A stretch of 64,000 nucleotides of DNA, from assembly GCF_001514205.1 (NCBI RefSeq), contig NZ_KQ948780.1:115779-179778 (forward strand), written 5' to 3'. Positions 54,518-62,686 of the stretch are shown here, piece by piece (the stretch's first letter is position 1; each line of letters starts with the position of its first letter). The notes beneath the pieces were generated by a model that was given only the letters and a program-made list of their open reading frames with translations, made no database searches and was not told the DNA's origin. The position numbers and the translations under genes are program-made. Origin of the DNA: Streptomyces griseoruber (lineage in GTDB: Bacteria > Actinomycetota > Actinomycetes > Streptomycetales > Streptomycetaceae).

Positions 54518-55984
54518 GTGTCCCGACTCCCGCTCCAGGCCGTCCTGTTCGACATGGACGGCACGCTCGTCGACACCGAGCGGCTGTGGTGGGAGGCGGT
54601 GGAACGGGTGGCCGGCCGGGCCCTGACCGAAGCGGACCAGCCGGAGGTGCTCGGCCGACCGGTGGAACACACCGCCGACTGGCTGGCCACGACCACGGGC
54701 CGGCCGGCCGCGGACCTCGCCGACACCCTCCACCGGGAGTTCGCCGACCGGGTGCGCACCGGCATCGTGCCCCGCCCCGGCGCGCTCGCCCTGCTCGACG
54801 CCCTGGCCCGCGACGGCGTGCCCACCGCCCTGGTCACCGCCTCCCCCCGCACCGTCGCCGACACCGTCCTCGCAGCGCTCGGCGCCCACCGCTTCGCGAT
54901 CTCCGTGACCGCGGACGACACCGAGCACACCAAGCCCGCCCCCGACCCCTACCTCGCCGCCTGCCGCGCCCTCGGCGTCCACCCCTCGGCCTGCGTGGCC
55001 GTCGAGGACACCGAGACCGGTGTCGCCTCCGCCGAGGCGGCGGGCTGCGCCGTCCTCGCGGTGCCCTCGCTGGCCCCCGTCGGAGCCGCCCCCGGCCGGA
55101 CCGTGCTGACCAGCCTGGAGGGCGTGACCCCCGAGCGGCTGCGCGCGCTGACCCCGCCCAGGCTGCGGGTCATGACCTGGAACCTCTGGTACGGCGGCAC
55201 CAAGGTCCACGACCACCGGGCCAAGCAGCTCAAGGCCATCACCGAGGCCGAGGTGGACGTGGTCGGCCTCCAGGAGACGTACGGCACCGCCGCCGGGGAA
55301 CTCGCCGAGGCGCTCGGCTGGCACCACCACCGGGCCGGGGAGAACCTCGGCGTGATCAGCCGCCACCCGATCACCGCCGTCCTCGGCGACCCGGACGTGG
55401 GCTTCTACGGGGCGGCCGGGGTCCGGCTCGACGTGGACGGCACCGAGGCCGACGTCTGGACGGTCCACCTCGACTACACGCCGTACGGCCCCTACGAGGC
55501 GGCCTTCGACGGGCTGCCGGCCGCCGAGCTGATCGCCCACGAGGAGGTGCGGCTCGCCCAGCTGCGGGACGCCCTGCGCCGGCTCGACCCGGCGGTGCCG
55601 GTCGTTCTCGTGGGCGACTTCAACAGTCCCTCCCACCTCGACTGGCCGGACGTGGCCTGGCCGGTGACCAGGGCGGCCGAGCGGGCGGGTCTCGCCGACT
55701 CCTACCGCGAGGCCCACCCCGACCCCGTACGGGAACCCGGACACACCTGGTCCCCGGTGCACGCCGAGCACGAGGACGGCAGCGGCCGCCCCGAGCCCCA
55801 GGACCGGATCGACTTCGTGCTCCACCGGGGCCTCACGGTCCTGGACTCACGGACGTACGTCACCGGCAGCCCCACCCCGTGGCCGGACGTCGAGGACAAC
55901 GACTGGCCCTCCGACCACGCGGCGGTGATCACCACCTTCGCCGTCCCCGGAAACCGGCTGGGCAGCGGTCCGGACGGTGTCTAA
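54518..55984 (+). CDS. HAD phosphatase fused to EEP-family phosphodiesterase/nuclease
   Basis: A 488-residue two-domain enzyme. The HAD hydrolase (about 5-205, beta-phosphoglucomutase-like) has DMDGTLVDTE with nucleophile D12 and D14, VTASPRTVADTVL and KPAPDPYLAA. The endonuclease/exonuclease/phosphatase domain (about 215-485) has N222 (MTWNLWYGG), E253 (GLQET), D367 and N369 (GDFNS), DRIDFV and D466-H467 (SDHAA). All key residues of both domains are present. It is last in the importer operon, so it may split an imported phosphodiester and then dephosphorylate the product (inference). GTG 54518 is chosen; GTG 54512 is in the same frame. Confidence 0.88.
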   Translation: MSRLPLQAVLFDMDGTLVDTERLWWEAVERVAGRALTEADQPEVLGRPVEHTADWLATTTGRPAADLADTLHREFADRVRTGIVPRPGALALLDALARDGVPTALVTASPRTVADTVLAALGAHRFAISVTADDTEHTKPAPDPYLAACRALGVHPSACVAVEDTETGVASAEAAGCAVLAVPSLAPVGAAPGRTVLTSLEGVTPERLRALTPPRLRVMTWNLWYGGTKVHDHRAKQLKAITEAEVDVVGLQETYGTAAGELAEALGWHHHRAGENLGVISRHPITAVLGDPDVGFYGAAGVRLDVDGTEADVWTVHLDYTPYGPYEAAFDGLPAAELIAHEEVRLAQLRDALRRLDPAVPVVLVGDFNSPSHLDWPDVAWPVTRAAERAGLADSYREAHPDPVREPGHTWSPVHAEHEDGSGRPEPQDRIDFVLHRGLTVLDSRTYVTGSPTPWPDVEDNDWPSDHAAVITTFAVPGNRLGSGPDGV

Positions 55985-56081
55985 CATCGGTGGCATGACC
56001 TGGCGACATTGATCCACGACCGCCCCCGGCACCCGTCGGCTGACCGCCACGCTCTACGCGTACGCGTTCCTCGACGAGTTC

Positions 56082-57176
56082 GTGCTGCTCTACCCGGTGT
56101 ACGCGCTGCTGTTCGCGGACACCGGGCTGTCCGTCGGCCAGATCTCCTCCCTGTTCGTCCTGTGGTCCCTCACCGGCGTCCTGCTGGAGGTCCCCTCCGG
56201 CGCCTGGGCCGACGCCGTCTCACGCCGTCTGCTGCTGTGGCTGGGCCCGCTGCTGGGCGGTGCCGGCTTCGCCCTGTGGGTGCTCTTCCCGTCCTACGGG
56301 GCCTTCGCCGCCGGATTCGTCCTGTGGGGCGTCCGCGGAGCACTGGGTTCCGGTGCGCTGGAGGCGCTGGTCTACGAGGAGCTGGAGCGGCTCGGCGCGG
56401 CCGACCGGTACGCGCGCGTGATGGGCCGCTCCCACGCGGCGGGCCAGGTGGCCGTGACGGCGGCGACGGGCCTGGCCGGACCGGTCCTCGCGGCCGGCGG
56501 CTACCCGGCGGTCGGCGCGGCGAGCGTGCTGGCCTGTCTGCTGTGCGCCGCGACGGCGACCCGCTTCCCCGAGCACCGGACCGCCCCGGACCACGGCGAG
56601 AGCTGGGCCGCGGCCCTGCGGGCCGGCCTCGGCGACGCCCGCCGCGACCGCTCGGTGCGGGGCGCCCTGCTGCTCGTCCCGGCCGTGGCGGCGGTGTGGG
56701 GCGCCCTCGACGAGTACACGCCCCTGCTGGTGCGGGACACCGGGGTGCCCGAGCCGGCCGTCCCGTACTTCCTCATGCTGCTCTGGGCCGGAGCCACCGC
56801 CGGCAGCCTGCTGACCGGCCCCGCCGAACGGCTCGGCCGGACCGGATTCGCCGCCCTGCTCACCGGCTCCGCGCTCGCCCTGGCCCTCGGCGCGCTCACC
56901 GGCAGCCCCGCCGGCATCGCCCTCGTCGCCCTGGCCTTCGGCGGCTTCCAGCTCGCGACCGTCGTCGCCGACGCCCGCCTCCAGCGGCGCATCGAGGGCA
57001 CCGGCCGGGCCACCCTCACCTCCGTCGCGGGCCTCGGCACCGAGGTGCTGACGATCGGTGTCTACGGCGCGTACGGCGCCCTCGGTTCGACGTTCCCGCA
57101 CGGCACGGTGTTCGCGCTGTGCGCGGTGCCGTACCTGGTGACGGCGGTGGGAGTGGCCCGGCGGAGGCGCCGGTGA
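56082..57176 (+). CDS. MFS transporter (5' end uncertain)
   Basis: A 12-helix MFS exporter of about 364 residues from the first usable start, with the family loop GAWADAVSRR after segment 2. GTG 56082 would begin inside membrane segment 1: the frame reads on upstream through LTATLYAYAFLDEFV, a clear segment 1, to a TGA at 56010. Between that TGA and 56082 there is no ATG, GTG or TTG in frame. A natural leaderless ATG at 55995 (TAACAT eight bases before the A) is in the same frame but hits this TGA after five codons. The gene is either disrupted or uses an unusual start or readthrough. Confidence 0.75.
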   Translation: MLLYPVYALLFADTGLSVGQISSLFVLWSLTGVLLEVPSGAWADAVSRRLLLWLGPLLGGAGFALWVLFPSYGAFAAGFVLWGVRGALGSGALEALVYEELERLGAADRYARVMGRSHAAGQVAVTAATGLAGPVLAAGGYPAVGAASVLACLLCAATATRFPEHRTAPDHGESWAAALRAGLGDARRDRSVRGALLLVPAVAAVWGALDEYTPLLVRDTGVPEPAVPYFLMLLWAGATAGSLLTGPAERLGRTGFAALLTGSALALALGALTGSPAGIALVALAFGGFQLATVVADARLQRRIEGTGRATLTSVAGLGTEVLTIGVYGAYGALGSTFPHGTVFALCAVPYLVTAVGVARRRRR

Positions 57177-57181
57177 GGGCG

Positions 57182-57242
57182 CGCAACGAATCGCCGCGCG
57201 GCGGTCGGCGTACGCAACGAATCGCTCCCGGGCGCGCAACGG
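57182..57242. repeat. Direct repeats between the MFS gene and the nitrilase
   Basis: CGCAACGAATCGC occurs at 57182-57194 and 57213-57225 (31-base spacing), and a partial copy CGCAACGG at 57235-57242. They lie just upstream of a candidate promoter and could bind a regulator. Confidence 0.6.
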
Positions 57243-57249
57243 CTTCTCC

Positions 57250-57279
57250 TTGTCCGGGCGGAGCGCCCGACCGTACCGT
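57250..57279 (+). promoter_or_regulatory. Candidate promoter of the nitrilase/amine oxidase operon
   Basis: TTGTCC, 18 bases, TACCGT, about 65 bases before the nitrilase ATG and immediately after the direct repeats. Confidence 0.45.
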
Positions 57280-57343
57280 CTAGTAGGCCCCCGAAACGGT
57301 CCGGGCGGCCCCCCGACCCCCCTTCGCCCGGTGAGGATCCCGC

Positions 57344-58123
57344 ATGCGCACAGCCCTGCTCCAGAGCTCCGGCCGCCCCGGCTCGGTCGTCGAGAACCTC
57401 AAGGTCCTCGACGAGGCCGCGGGCCGGGCCGCCGCCGCGGGCGCCGGGCTGCTGGTCGCGCCGGAGCTGTTCCTCACCGGCTACGCGATCGGCGCGGACA
57501 TCGCGCGCCTCGCCGAGCCCGCCGACGGCGACTCCGCGGACGCGATCGCCGAGCTGGCCGCCCGGCACGGGGTCGCGGTCGCCTACGGCTACCCGGAGCG
57601 GTCCGGCGAGACGGTGTACAACGCGGCGCAGCTGATCTCCGCCGACGGCACCCGGCTCGCGAACTACCGCAAGACCCATCTCTTCGGCTGCTTCGAGCAC
57701 GACCACTTCGTCCCGGGGGAGCGGGCGGTCGTCCAGGCCGAGCTGGGCGGGCTCACCGTCGGCCTCCTGATCTGCTACGACGTCGAGTTCCCGGAGAACG
57801 TCCGGGCCCACGCCCTGGCCGGCACGGACCTCCTGCTCGTCCCGACCGCGCAGATGCACCCGTTCCAGTTCGTCGCCGAGTCGATGATCCCGGTGCGCGC
57901 CTTCGAGAACCAGATGTACGTCGCCTACGTCAACCGGGTCGGCCGGGAGGGCGAGTTCGAGTTCGTCGGGCTCTCCACCCTCGCCGGCCCCGACGGGGTG
58001 GGCCGGGCCCGTGCCGGACGTGAGGAGCAACTGGTGTTCGCCGACGCCGACCCCGCGTTCCTCGCCGCGTCCCGCGAGGCCAACCCGTATCTGCGGGACC
58101 GGCGACCCGAGCTCTACGTCTGA
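57344..58123 (+). CDS. Nitrilase/carbon-nitrogen hydrolase family amidase
   Basis: A 259-residue amide hydrolase. The catalytic triad is intact: E41 (APELFLTGY), K110 (YRKTHLF) and C144 (LICYDVEFPE). It belongs to the aliphatic/aryl amidase-like branch, not the N-carbamoyl-putrescine one, but the substrate is not fixed by sequence. The next gene, 59 bases later, encodes a tryptophan-2-monooxygenase-like flavoenzyme that yields amides, so this enzyme probably hydrolyses its product. Confidence 0.92.
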   Translation: MRTALLQSSGRPGSVVENLKVLDEAAGRAAAAGAGLLVAPELFLTGYAIGADIARLAEPADGDSADAIAELAARHGVAVAYGYPERSGETVYNAAQLISADGTRLANYRKTHLFGCFEHDHFVPGERAVVQAELGGLTVGLLICYDVEFPENVRAHALAGTDLLLVPTAQMHPFQFVAESMIPVRAFENQMYVAYVNRVGREGEFEFVGLSTLAGPDGVGRARAGREEQLVFADADPAFLAASREANPYLRDRRPELYV

Positions 58124-58182
58124 GCCCCCCGCACTTCCCTGTCGTCCGTCGCACGCCGTAAGCCGCAAGGAGCCCCTACCCC

Positions 58183-59886
58183 ATGACGTCCATGGTGCCC
58201 AACGCCGTCGAGCACACCGACGAGCCGCAGCAGCCCCCGATCACCATGTTCGGCCCGGACTTCCCGTACGCGTACGACGACTTCCTCGCGCACCCGGCCG
58301 GCCTCGGCCAGATACCGGCGACCGAGCACGGCACCGAGGTCGCGGTCATCGGCGGCGGGCTGTCGGGCATCGTGGCCGCGTACGAGCTGATGAAGATGGG
58401 CCTGAAGCCCGTCGTGTACGAGGCCGACCGGATCGGCGGGCGACTGCGGACCGTCGGCTTCGACGGCGCCGGTGCCGAGGGGCTCACCGCGGAGATGGGC
58501 GCGATGCGCTTCCCGCCCTCCTCCACGGCCCTCCAGCACTACATCGACCTGGTGGGGCTCGAGACCAGCCCCTTCCCCAACCCCCTTGCCGAGGCGACCC
58601 CTTCGACGGTCGTCGACCTCAAGGGCGAGTCCCACTACGCCGAGACGATCGACGACCTCCCGCAGGTCTACCGCGATGTCGCCGAGGCCTGGAACAAGTG
58701 CCTCGAGGAAGGCGCCGACTTCTCCGACATGAACCGCGCGATGCGCGAGCGGGACGTGCCGCGCATCCGCGAGATCTGGGCGAAGCTCGTCGAGAAGCTC
58801 GACAACCAGACCTTCTACGGCTTCCTCTGCGACTCCGAGGCCTTCAGGTCGTTCCGGCACCGGGAGATCTTCGGCCAGGTCGGCTTCGGCACCGGCGGCT
58901 GGGACACCGACTTCCCCAACTCCATCCTGGAGATCCTGCGCGTCGTCTACACCGAGGCCGACGACCACCACCGCGGTATCGTCGGCGGCTCCCAGCAGCT
59001 GCCGGTGCGCCTGTGGGAGCGCGAGCCGGAGAAGATCGTCCACTGGGCGTACGGCACCTCGCTGGCGAGCCTGCACGAGGGCGGCGAGCCCCGCCCGGCC
59101 GTGACCCGGCTGCACCGCACGGCCGGCCACCGGATCACGGTGACCGACGCGAAGGGCGACATCCGCACCTACCGGGCGGCGATCTTCACCGCCCAGTCCT
59201 GGATGCTGCTGTCGAAGATCGACTGCGACGACTCGCTGTTCCCGATCGACCACTGGACGGCGATCGAGCGCACCCACTACATGGAGTCCTCGAAGCTCTT
59301 CGTGCCCGTCGACCGGCCGTTCTGGCTGGACAAGGACGAGCGGACCGGCCGTGACGTCATGTCGATGACGCTCACCGACCGTATGACGCGCGGCACCTAC
59401 CTCCTCGACGACGGTCCGGACAGGCCCGCCGTCATCTGCCTCTCCTACACCTGGTGCGACGACAGCCTGAAGTGGCTGCCGCTGTCCGCGAACGAGCGGA
59501 TGGAGGTCATGCTGAAGTCGCTCGGCGAGATCTACCCCGACGTCGACATCAGGAAGCACGTCATCGGCAACCCGGTGACCGTCTCCTGGGAGAACGAGCC
59601 CTACTTCATGGGCGCGTTCAAGGCCAACCTGCCCGGCCACTACCGCTACCAGCGGCGCCTGTTCACCCACTTCATGCAGGACCGGCTGCCCGAGGAGAAG
59701 CGGGGCATCTTCCTCGCCGGCGACGACATCTCCTGGACGGCGGGCTGGGCCGAGGGGGCCGTCCAGACCGCGCTCAACGCGGTGTGGGGCGTGATGCACC
59801 ACTTCGGCGGCGCGACCGACGCGGCCAACCCGGGCCCGGGTGACGTGTACGACGAGATCGCCCCGGTCGAGCTGCCGGAGGACTGA
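58183..59886 (+). CDS. Flavin monoamine oxidase, tryptophan/phenylalanine 2-monooxygenase-like
   Basis: A 567-residue FAD enzyme. The dinucleotide motif is GGGLSG at 57-62 with E80 and GGRL at 85-88. EMGAMRFPPSS at about 104-114 matches the amino-acid monooxygenase branch (IaaM-like) better than ordinary amine oxidases. The C-terminal FAD site is FLAGDDISWTAGWAEGAVQTALNA. Such enzymes convert Trp or Phe oxidatively to the corresponding acetamide. With the preceding amidase the likely product is indole-3-acetic or phenylacetic acid (inference from the pair). Confidence 0.88.
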   Translation: MTSMVPNAVEHTDEPQQPPITMFGPDFPYAYDDFLAHPAGLGQIPATEHGTEVAVIGGGLSGIVAAYELMKMGLKPVVYEADRIGGRLRTVGFDGAGAEGLTAEMGAMRFPPSSTALQHYIDLVGLETSPFPNPLAEATPSTVVDLKGESHYAETIDDLPQVYRDVAEAWNKCLEEGADFSDMNRAMRERDVPRIREIWAKLVEKLDNQTFYGFLCDSEAFRSFRHREIFGQVGFGTGGWDTDFPNSILEILRVVYTEADDHHRGIVGGSQQLPVRLWEREPEKIVHWAYGTSLASLHEGGEPRPAVTRLHRTAGHRITVTDAKGDIRTYRAAIFTAQSWMLLSKIDCDDSLFPIDHWTAIERTHYMESSKLFVPVDRPFWLDKDERTGRDVMSMTLTDRMTRGTYLLDDGPDRPAVICLSYTWCDDSLKWLPLSANERMEVMLKSLGEIYPDVDIRKHVIGNPVTVSWENEPYFMGAFKANLPGHYRYQRRLFTHFMQDRLPEEKRGIFLAGDDISWTAGWAEGAVQTALNAVWGVMHHFGGATDAANPGPGDVYDEIAPVELPED

Positions 59887-59890
59887 GGTC

Positions 59891-60637
59891 TCAGTCCCGC
59901 AGGGGCGTGAGCAGCATGCGCCCGGCGAAACCCACCGCCGTGTCGAGGCGCTCGGTGAACTCCTCGGCGACGTCGGGCAGCCGGCGCAGCGCCCACAGCG
60001 CCCGGGCCGCCGTCCAGGTGGCGTCCCGGGCCCGCTCCAGGCTCCAGGAGCCCAGCAGATGGGTGAGCGGATCGGCGATCTGGAGGAGGTCGGGGCCCGG
60101 CATCAGCTCCTCGCGGACGCGTTCCTCCAGCGCGACGAGCAGGTCACCCACGCGCTCGTACTCGTCCGCCAGATCGGCCGGTTCACAGCCGAGGTCGCGG
60201 CAGGCGTCGACGACGGCGAGCGCCAGGTCGTGCCCGATGTGCGCGTTGATGCCGGCGAGCGCGAACTGGAGCGGCCGTACGCCGGGATGGCGGCGCATCT
60301 GGAACAGCGGGCGCCAGCAGGCGGGCGGGCGCCGGTCGGCCTCGGCCGCGTCCACCGCGGCCAGATAGCGCTCCGCGAACCGCAGGTCCAGCGTGCGCGC
60401 GGCCCGCGCGTCCGGGAAACGGCCCGTGTCGATCCGCCGGTCGACCTCCTCGGTCACGGCGAGGTACACCCGGTTGAAGACCGCGATCCCGTCGGCGGCC
60501 GGCAGGGCCGCGTCCAGGGCCCGCATCCGGGCGATCACGTCGTGCACGGTCGCGTCGGGAGCCGGGTCGACGGCCCTGTCCGCAGGGGGGACGAGGACCG
60601 TGTCCAGGGGCGGGATGAACTGTTCCAATTGCGGCAT
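59891..60637 (-). CDS. DUF5995 family protein
   Basis: A 248-residue helical protein with family-typical patterns: VHDVIARMRALDAALPAADG near the start, FNRVYLAVTEEV, and FALAGINAHIGHDLALAV with conserved His and Asp in the middle. It is predicted cytoplasmic. Its function is unknown; conserved His residues hint at an enzyme. I start it at ATG 60637 (MPQLEQFIPP). The same frame is open far upstream, through the permease remnant, but that part does not belong to the family. It converges with the amine oxidase (stops four bases apart). Confidence 0.82.
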   Translation of the reverse strand: MPQLEQFIPPLDTVLVPPADRAVDPAPDATVHDVIARMRALDAALPAADGIAVFNRVYLAVTEEVDRRIDTGRFPDARAARTLDLRFAERYLAAVDAAEADRRPPACWRPLFQMRRHPGVRPLQFALAGINAHIGHDLALAVVDACRDLGCEPADLADEYERVGDLLVALEERVREELMPGPDLLQIADPLTHLLGSWSLERARDATWTAARALWALRRLPDVAEEFTERLDTAVGFAGRMLLTPLRD

Positions 60638-60757
60638 GGGGGAAGGGTCGCAGCCCTGGGCCGCCCCGCGTGTCGGCGAGCCCGACGCTTCCCCGGAACG
60701 GGGGAACGGGGCCCGCCGCGCGGGAGGCGGGAGGGGGCCGGCAGGGCACCGGCCTCG

Positions 60758-60913
60758 CACCAGGACGGGCGCGACGAAGGACGCGCCGAACATCGCCACC
60801 ACGTGCTGGGCGCCGAGCCCGACCGTGCGGGGCCGGGTGAGCCGCTCGTCGGGCGAACGGAAGGTGAGCGACCGCTTAGCGACCCCGTACGATGGTGTCG
60901 TTGCCTCATACAT
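60758..60913 (-). pseudogene. N-terminal remnant of a uracil/xanthine permease
   Basis: On the minus strand, 52 codons read like the start of nucleobase:cation symporter-2 proteins. DERLTRPRTVGLGAQHVVAMF is followed by GASFVAPVLV, the first membrane segment. After this the similarity stops and the frame runs as low-complexity Arg/Pro sequence into the DUF5995 start. The rest of the permease (over 400 residues) is missing. The best explanation is a deletion that left only the 5' end. Confidence 0.6.
60888..60893 (+). promoter_or_regulatory. Candidate -10 for the thioesterase gene
   Basis: TACGAT, 37 bases before the GTG start at 60931, within the 5' end of the permease remnant on the other strand. 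No clear -35 is seen. Confidence 0.35.
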
Positions 60914-60930
60914 GCACAGGAGCCCCGCCC

Positions 60931-61389
60931 GTGACCGCCGAAGCCCCGATCGCCCCCGCCCTGTCGTACGGCCGGCTGATCCCCGTCACCGTCCACTTCG
61001 ACGACCTGGACGCACTGGGCATGCTGCACAACGCCCGCTACCCGCTGCTGGTCGAGCGCGCGTGGACCGAGTTCTGGGAGGCGAACGGCGTCCGCTTCGA
61101 GGGTGACTGGGCGAGCGCCGGGGACGCCTGCAACGTGGTCAAGGAGCTGCTCATCGGCTACGACGCCCCGGTCACCCGCACCGGCACGTACGCCGTCCAC
61201 CTCTGGCTGGAGCGGCTGGGCACCACCGGGCTGACGTACGGCTTCCGCTTCTGCTCGGCCGACGGGGGCGCGACGTACGCGCGCGGGACCCGGGTCCTCG
61301 TCCGGCTCGACGCGGCCACCCTGCGGCCGACGCCGTGGAGCGAGGGCTTCAGGGCCGCGGGTCGGGCACTGCTGCGGCCCGCGGACTGA
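60931..61389 (+). CDS. Hotdog-fold acyl-CoA thioesterase
   Basis: A 152-residue 4HBT-type protein. The active-site helix is VHFDDLDALGMLHNARYPLLVE with the family Asp. The C-terminal strands (TYGFRFCSADGGATYARGTRVLV) complete the fold. It probably hydrolyses a CoA thioester; the substrate is unknown. GTG 60931 is preceded by CAGGAG at eight bases. Its end overlaps the convergent MFS gene by 41 bases. Confidence 0.9.
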   Translation: MTAEAPIAPALSYGRLIPVTVHFDDLDALGMLHNARYPLLVERAWTEFWEANGVRFEGDWASAGDACNVVKELLIGYDAPVTRTGTYAVHLWLERLGTTGLTYGFRFCSADGGATYARGTRVLVRLDAATLRPTPWSEGFRAAGRALLRPAD

Positions 61390-62560
61390 CCTTCGCACCG
61401 GTCCGCCCGCCGCCGCGCAGCACTCCCGCGAACACCGCGAGCCCGCACGCCAGCAGTGTCACCACGCCGAACGACACCACCAGGCTCGTCGCCTGAGCCA
61501 CCCCGCCGATCAGGCTCGGGGCGATCAGCCCGGAGGTGTACGTGATCGTCGCGACGCCCGCGATGGCCTGACTGGGGTTAGGCCCGCTGTGCCCGGCCGC
61601 GGCGAAGCACAGCGGTACGACCACGGCGATCCCGAGGCCCATCAGCCCGAACCCGGCCATCGCCACCGCCGGATGCCCGGCGAACACGATCAGCAGCCCG
61701 CCCAGCGCGGCCAGCACCCCGCCCGCCCGCACGGTCCGCACCGCGCCGAAGCGGTTCACCGCCGCGTCGCCCACCAGCCGGGCCACCGCCATGGTCAGCA
61801 TGAAGCCGGTCGTACAGGCCGCCGCGAGCCCGGCCGAGGTCTCCAGCTGATCGCGCAGATACACGGCCGACCAGTCCAGGCTCGCCCCCTCCGCGAACAC
61901 CGCGCAGAAGCCGACCGCGCCGATCAGCAGGGCCGAGCGGGGCGGCAGTGCGAAGCGCGGCGGCGGCTCCTCGTCGTCCTGCGGGCGCAGGTCCGGCACC
62001 CAGCGGCAGGCCAGCAGACCGAGCGCGGTGAGAACGGCGGCCGCCAGCGCGTGGTGCACCCGCGCGTCCGCGCCCAGATGCGCCGCGAGCGTCCCGCCCG
62101 CCGAGCCGATCAGTGCCCCGGCGCTCCACATGCCGTGCAGCCCCGACATGATCGACTTCCCGAGCAGCCGTTCCACCTCCACGCCGAGCGCGTTCATCAC
62201 CACGTCGGCCATGCCCGAGGTCGCGCCGTAGGCGAACATCGCCAGGCACAGGGTCGCCAGGTTCGGCGCGAGCGACGGCAGGGTCAGGGAGAGCGTCCAC
62301 AGGGAGATCAGCAGGCCCAGGGCCGTCCGGGTGCCGAGGCTGTGCGCGATGCGGCCGGCCAGCGGCATCGAGCAGGATGCGCCGAACGCCGTGAAGGCGA
62401 GGGCGAACCCCAACTGGCCCGCGCTCACCCCCGCGTGGTCCTGGATCCACGGCACCCGGGTGGCGAAGGAGCCGGTCACCGCGCCGTGCACGGTGAACAC
62501 GGCCGCCACGGCGTACCGGGCGCGCCGTACCTGGGACGGTGCGTGGACCACTTCGCTCAT
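61349..62560 (-). CDS. MFS transporter of the ROK-linked pair
   Basis: A 403-residue transporter with 12 membrane segments. It resembles the FucP/YbjJ-like sugar-MFS group (FTVHGAVTGSFATRVPWIQDH, and GLLISLWTLSLTLPSLAPN). The ATG at 62560 is confirmed by MSEVVHAPSQVRRARY. It is divergent from the ROK-family regulator with a 126-base shared promoter region; the substrate is not known. Its 3' end overlaps the thioesterase gene on the other strand. Confidence 0.9.
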   Translation of the reverse strand: MSEVVHAPSQVRRARYAVAAVFTVHGAVTGSFATRVPWIQDHAGVSAGQLGFALAFTAFGASCSMPLAGRIAHSLGTRTALGLLISLWTLSLTLPSLAPNLATLCLAMFAYGATSGMADVVMNALGVEVERLLGKSIMSGLHGMWSAGALIGSAGGTLAAHLGADARVHHALAAAVLTALGLLACRWVPDLRPQDDEEPPPRFALPPRSALLIGAVGFCAVFAEGASLDWSAVYLRDQLETSAGLAAACTTGFMLTMAVARLVGDAAVNRFGAVRTVRAGGVLAALGGLLIVFAGHPAVAMAGFGLMGLGIAVVVPLCFAAAGHSGPNPSQAIAGVATITYTSGLIAPSLIGGVAQATSLVVSFGVVTLLACGLAVFAGVLRGGGRTGAKVSPRAAAVPDPRP

Positions 62561-62611
62561 TCTTCCGCCCCTCCCGGCCGCGCACCGCTCCGGCGCGGTG
62601 CTGCCGTAAAC

Positions 62612-62632
62612 TATCAGGAACCCTGCCTGATA
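62612..62632. promoter_or_regulatory. Operator-like palindrome between the MFS and ROK genes
   Basis: TATCAGG, seven bases, CCTGATA: perfect 7-bp arms, 52 bases from the MFS start and 54 from the ROK start. It is probably the site of the ROK-type regulator. Confidence 0.65.
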
Positions 62633-62636
62633 AAAA

Positions 62637-62648
62637 GAGAGCGCTCTC
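62637..62648. promoter_or_regulatory. Second palindrome, LacI-like core
   Basis: GAGAGCGCTCTC is a perfect 12-bp palindrome with the GAGCGCTC core that LacI-family regulators such as CebR bind. It lies four bases after the preceding palindrome. Confidence 0.5.
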
Positions 62649-62686
62649 GGACCGGCGCCCGTCCGGCCCGTGGGAGGATTCCCCGC

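Noticed and set aside
59891..60913. A single 341-residue protein from the permease-like start through DUF5995
   Set aside because: The middle is low-complexity Arg/Pro sequence and family similarity begins at MPQLEQF; two unrelated pieces are more likely.
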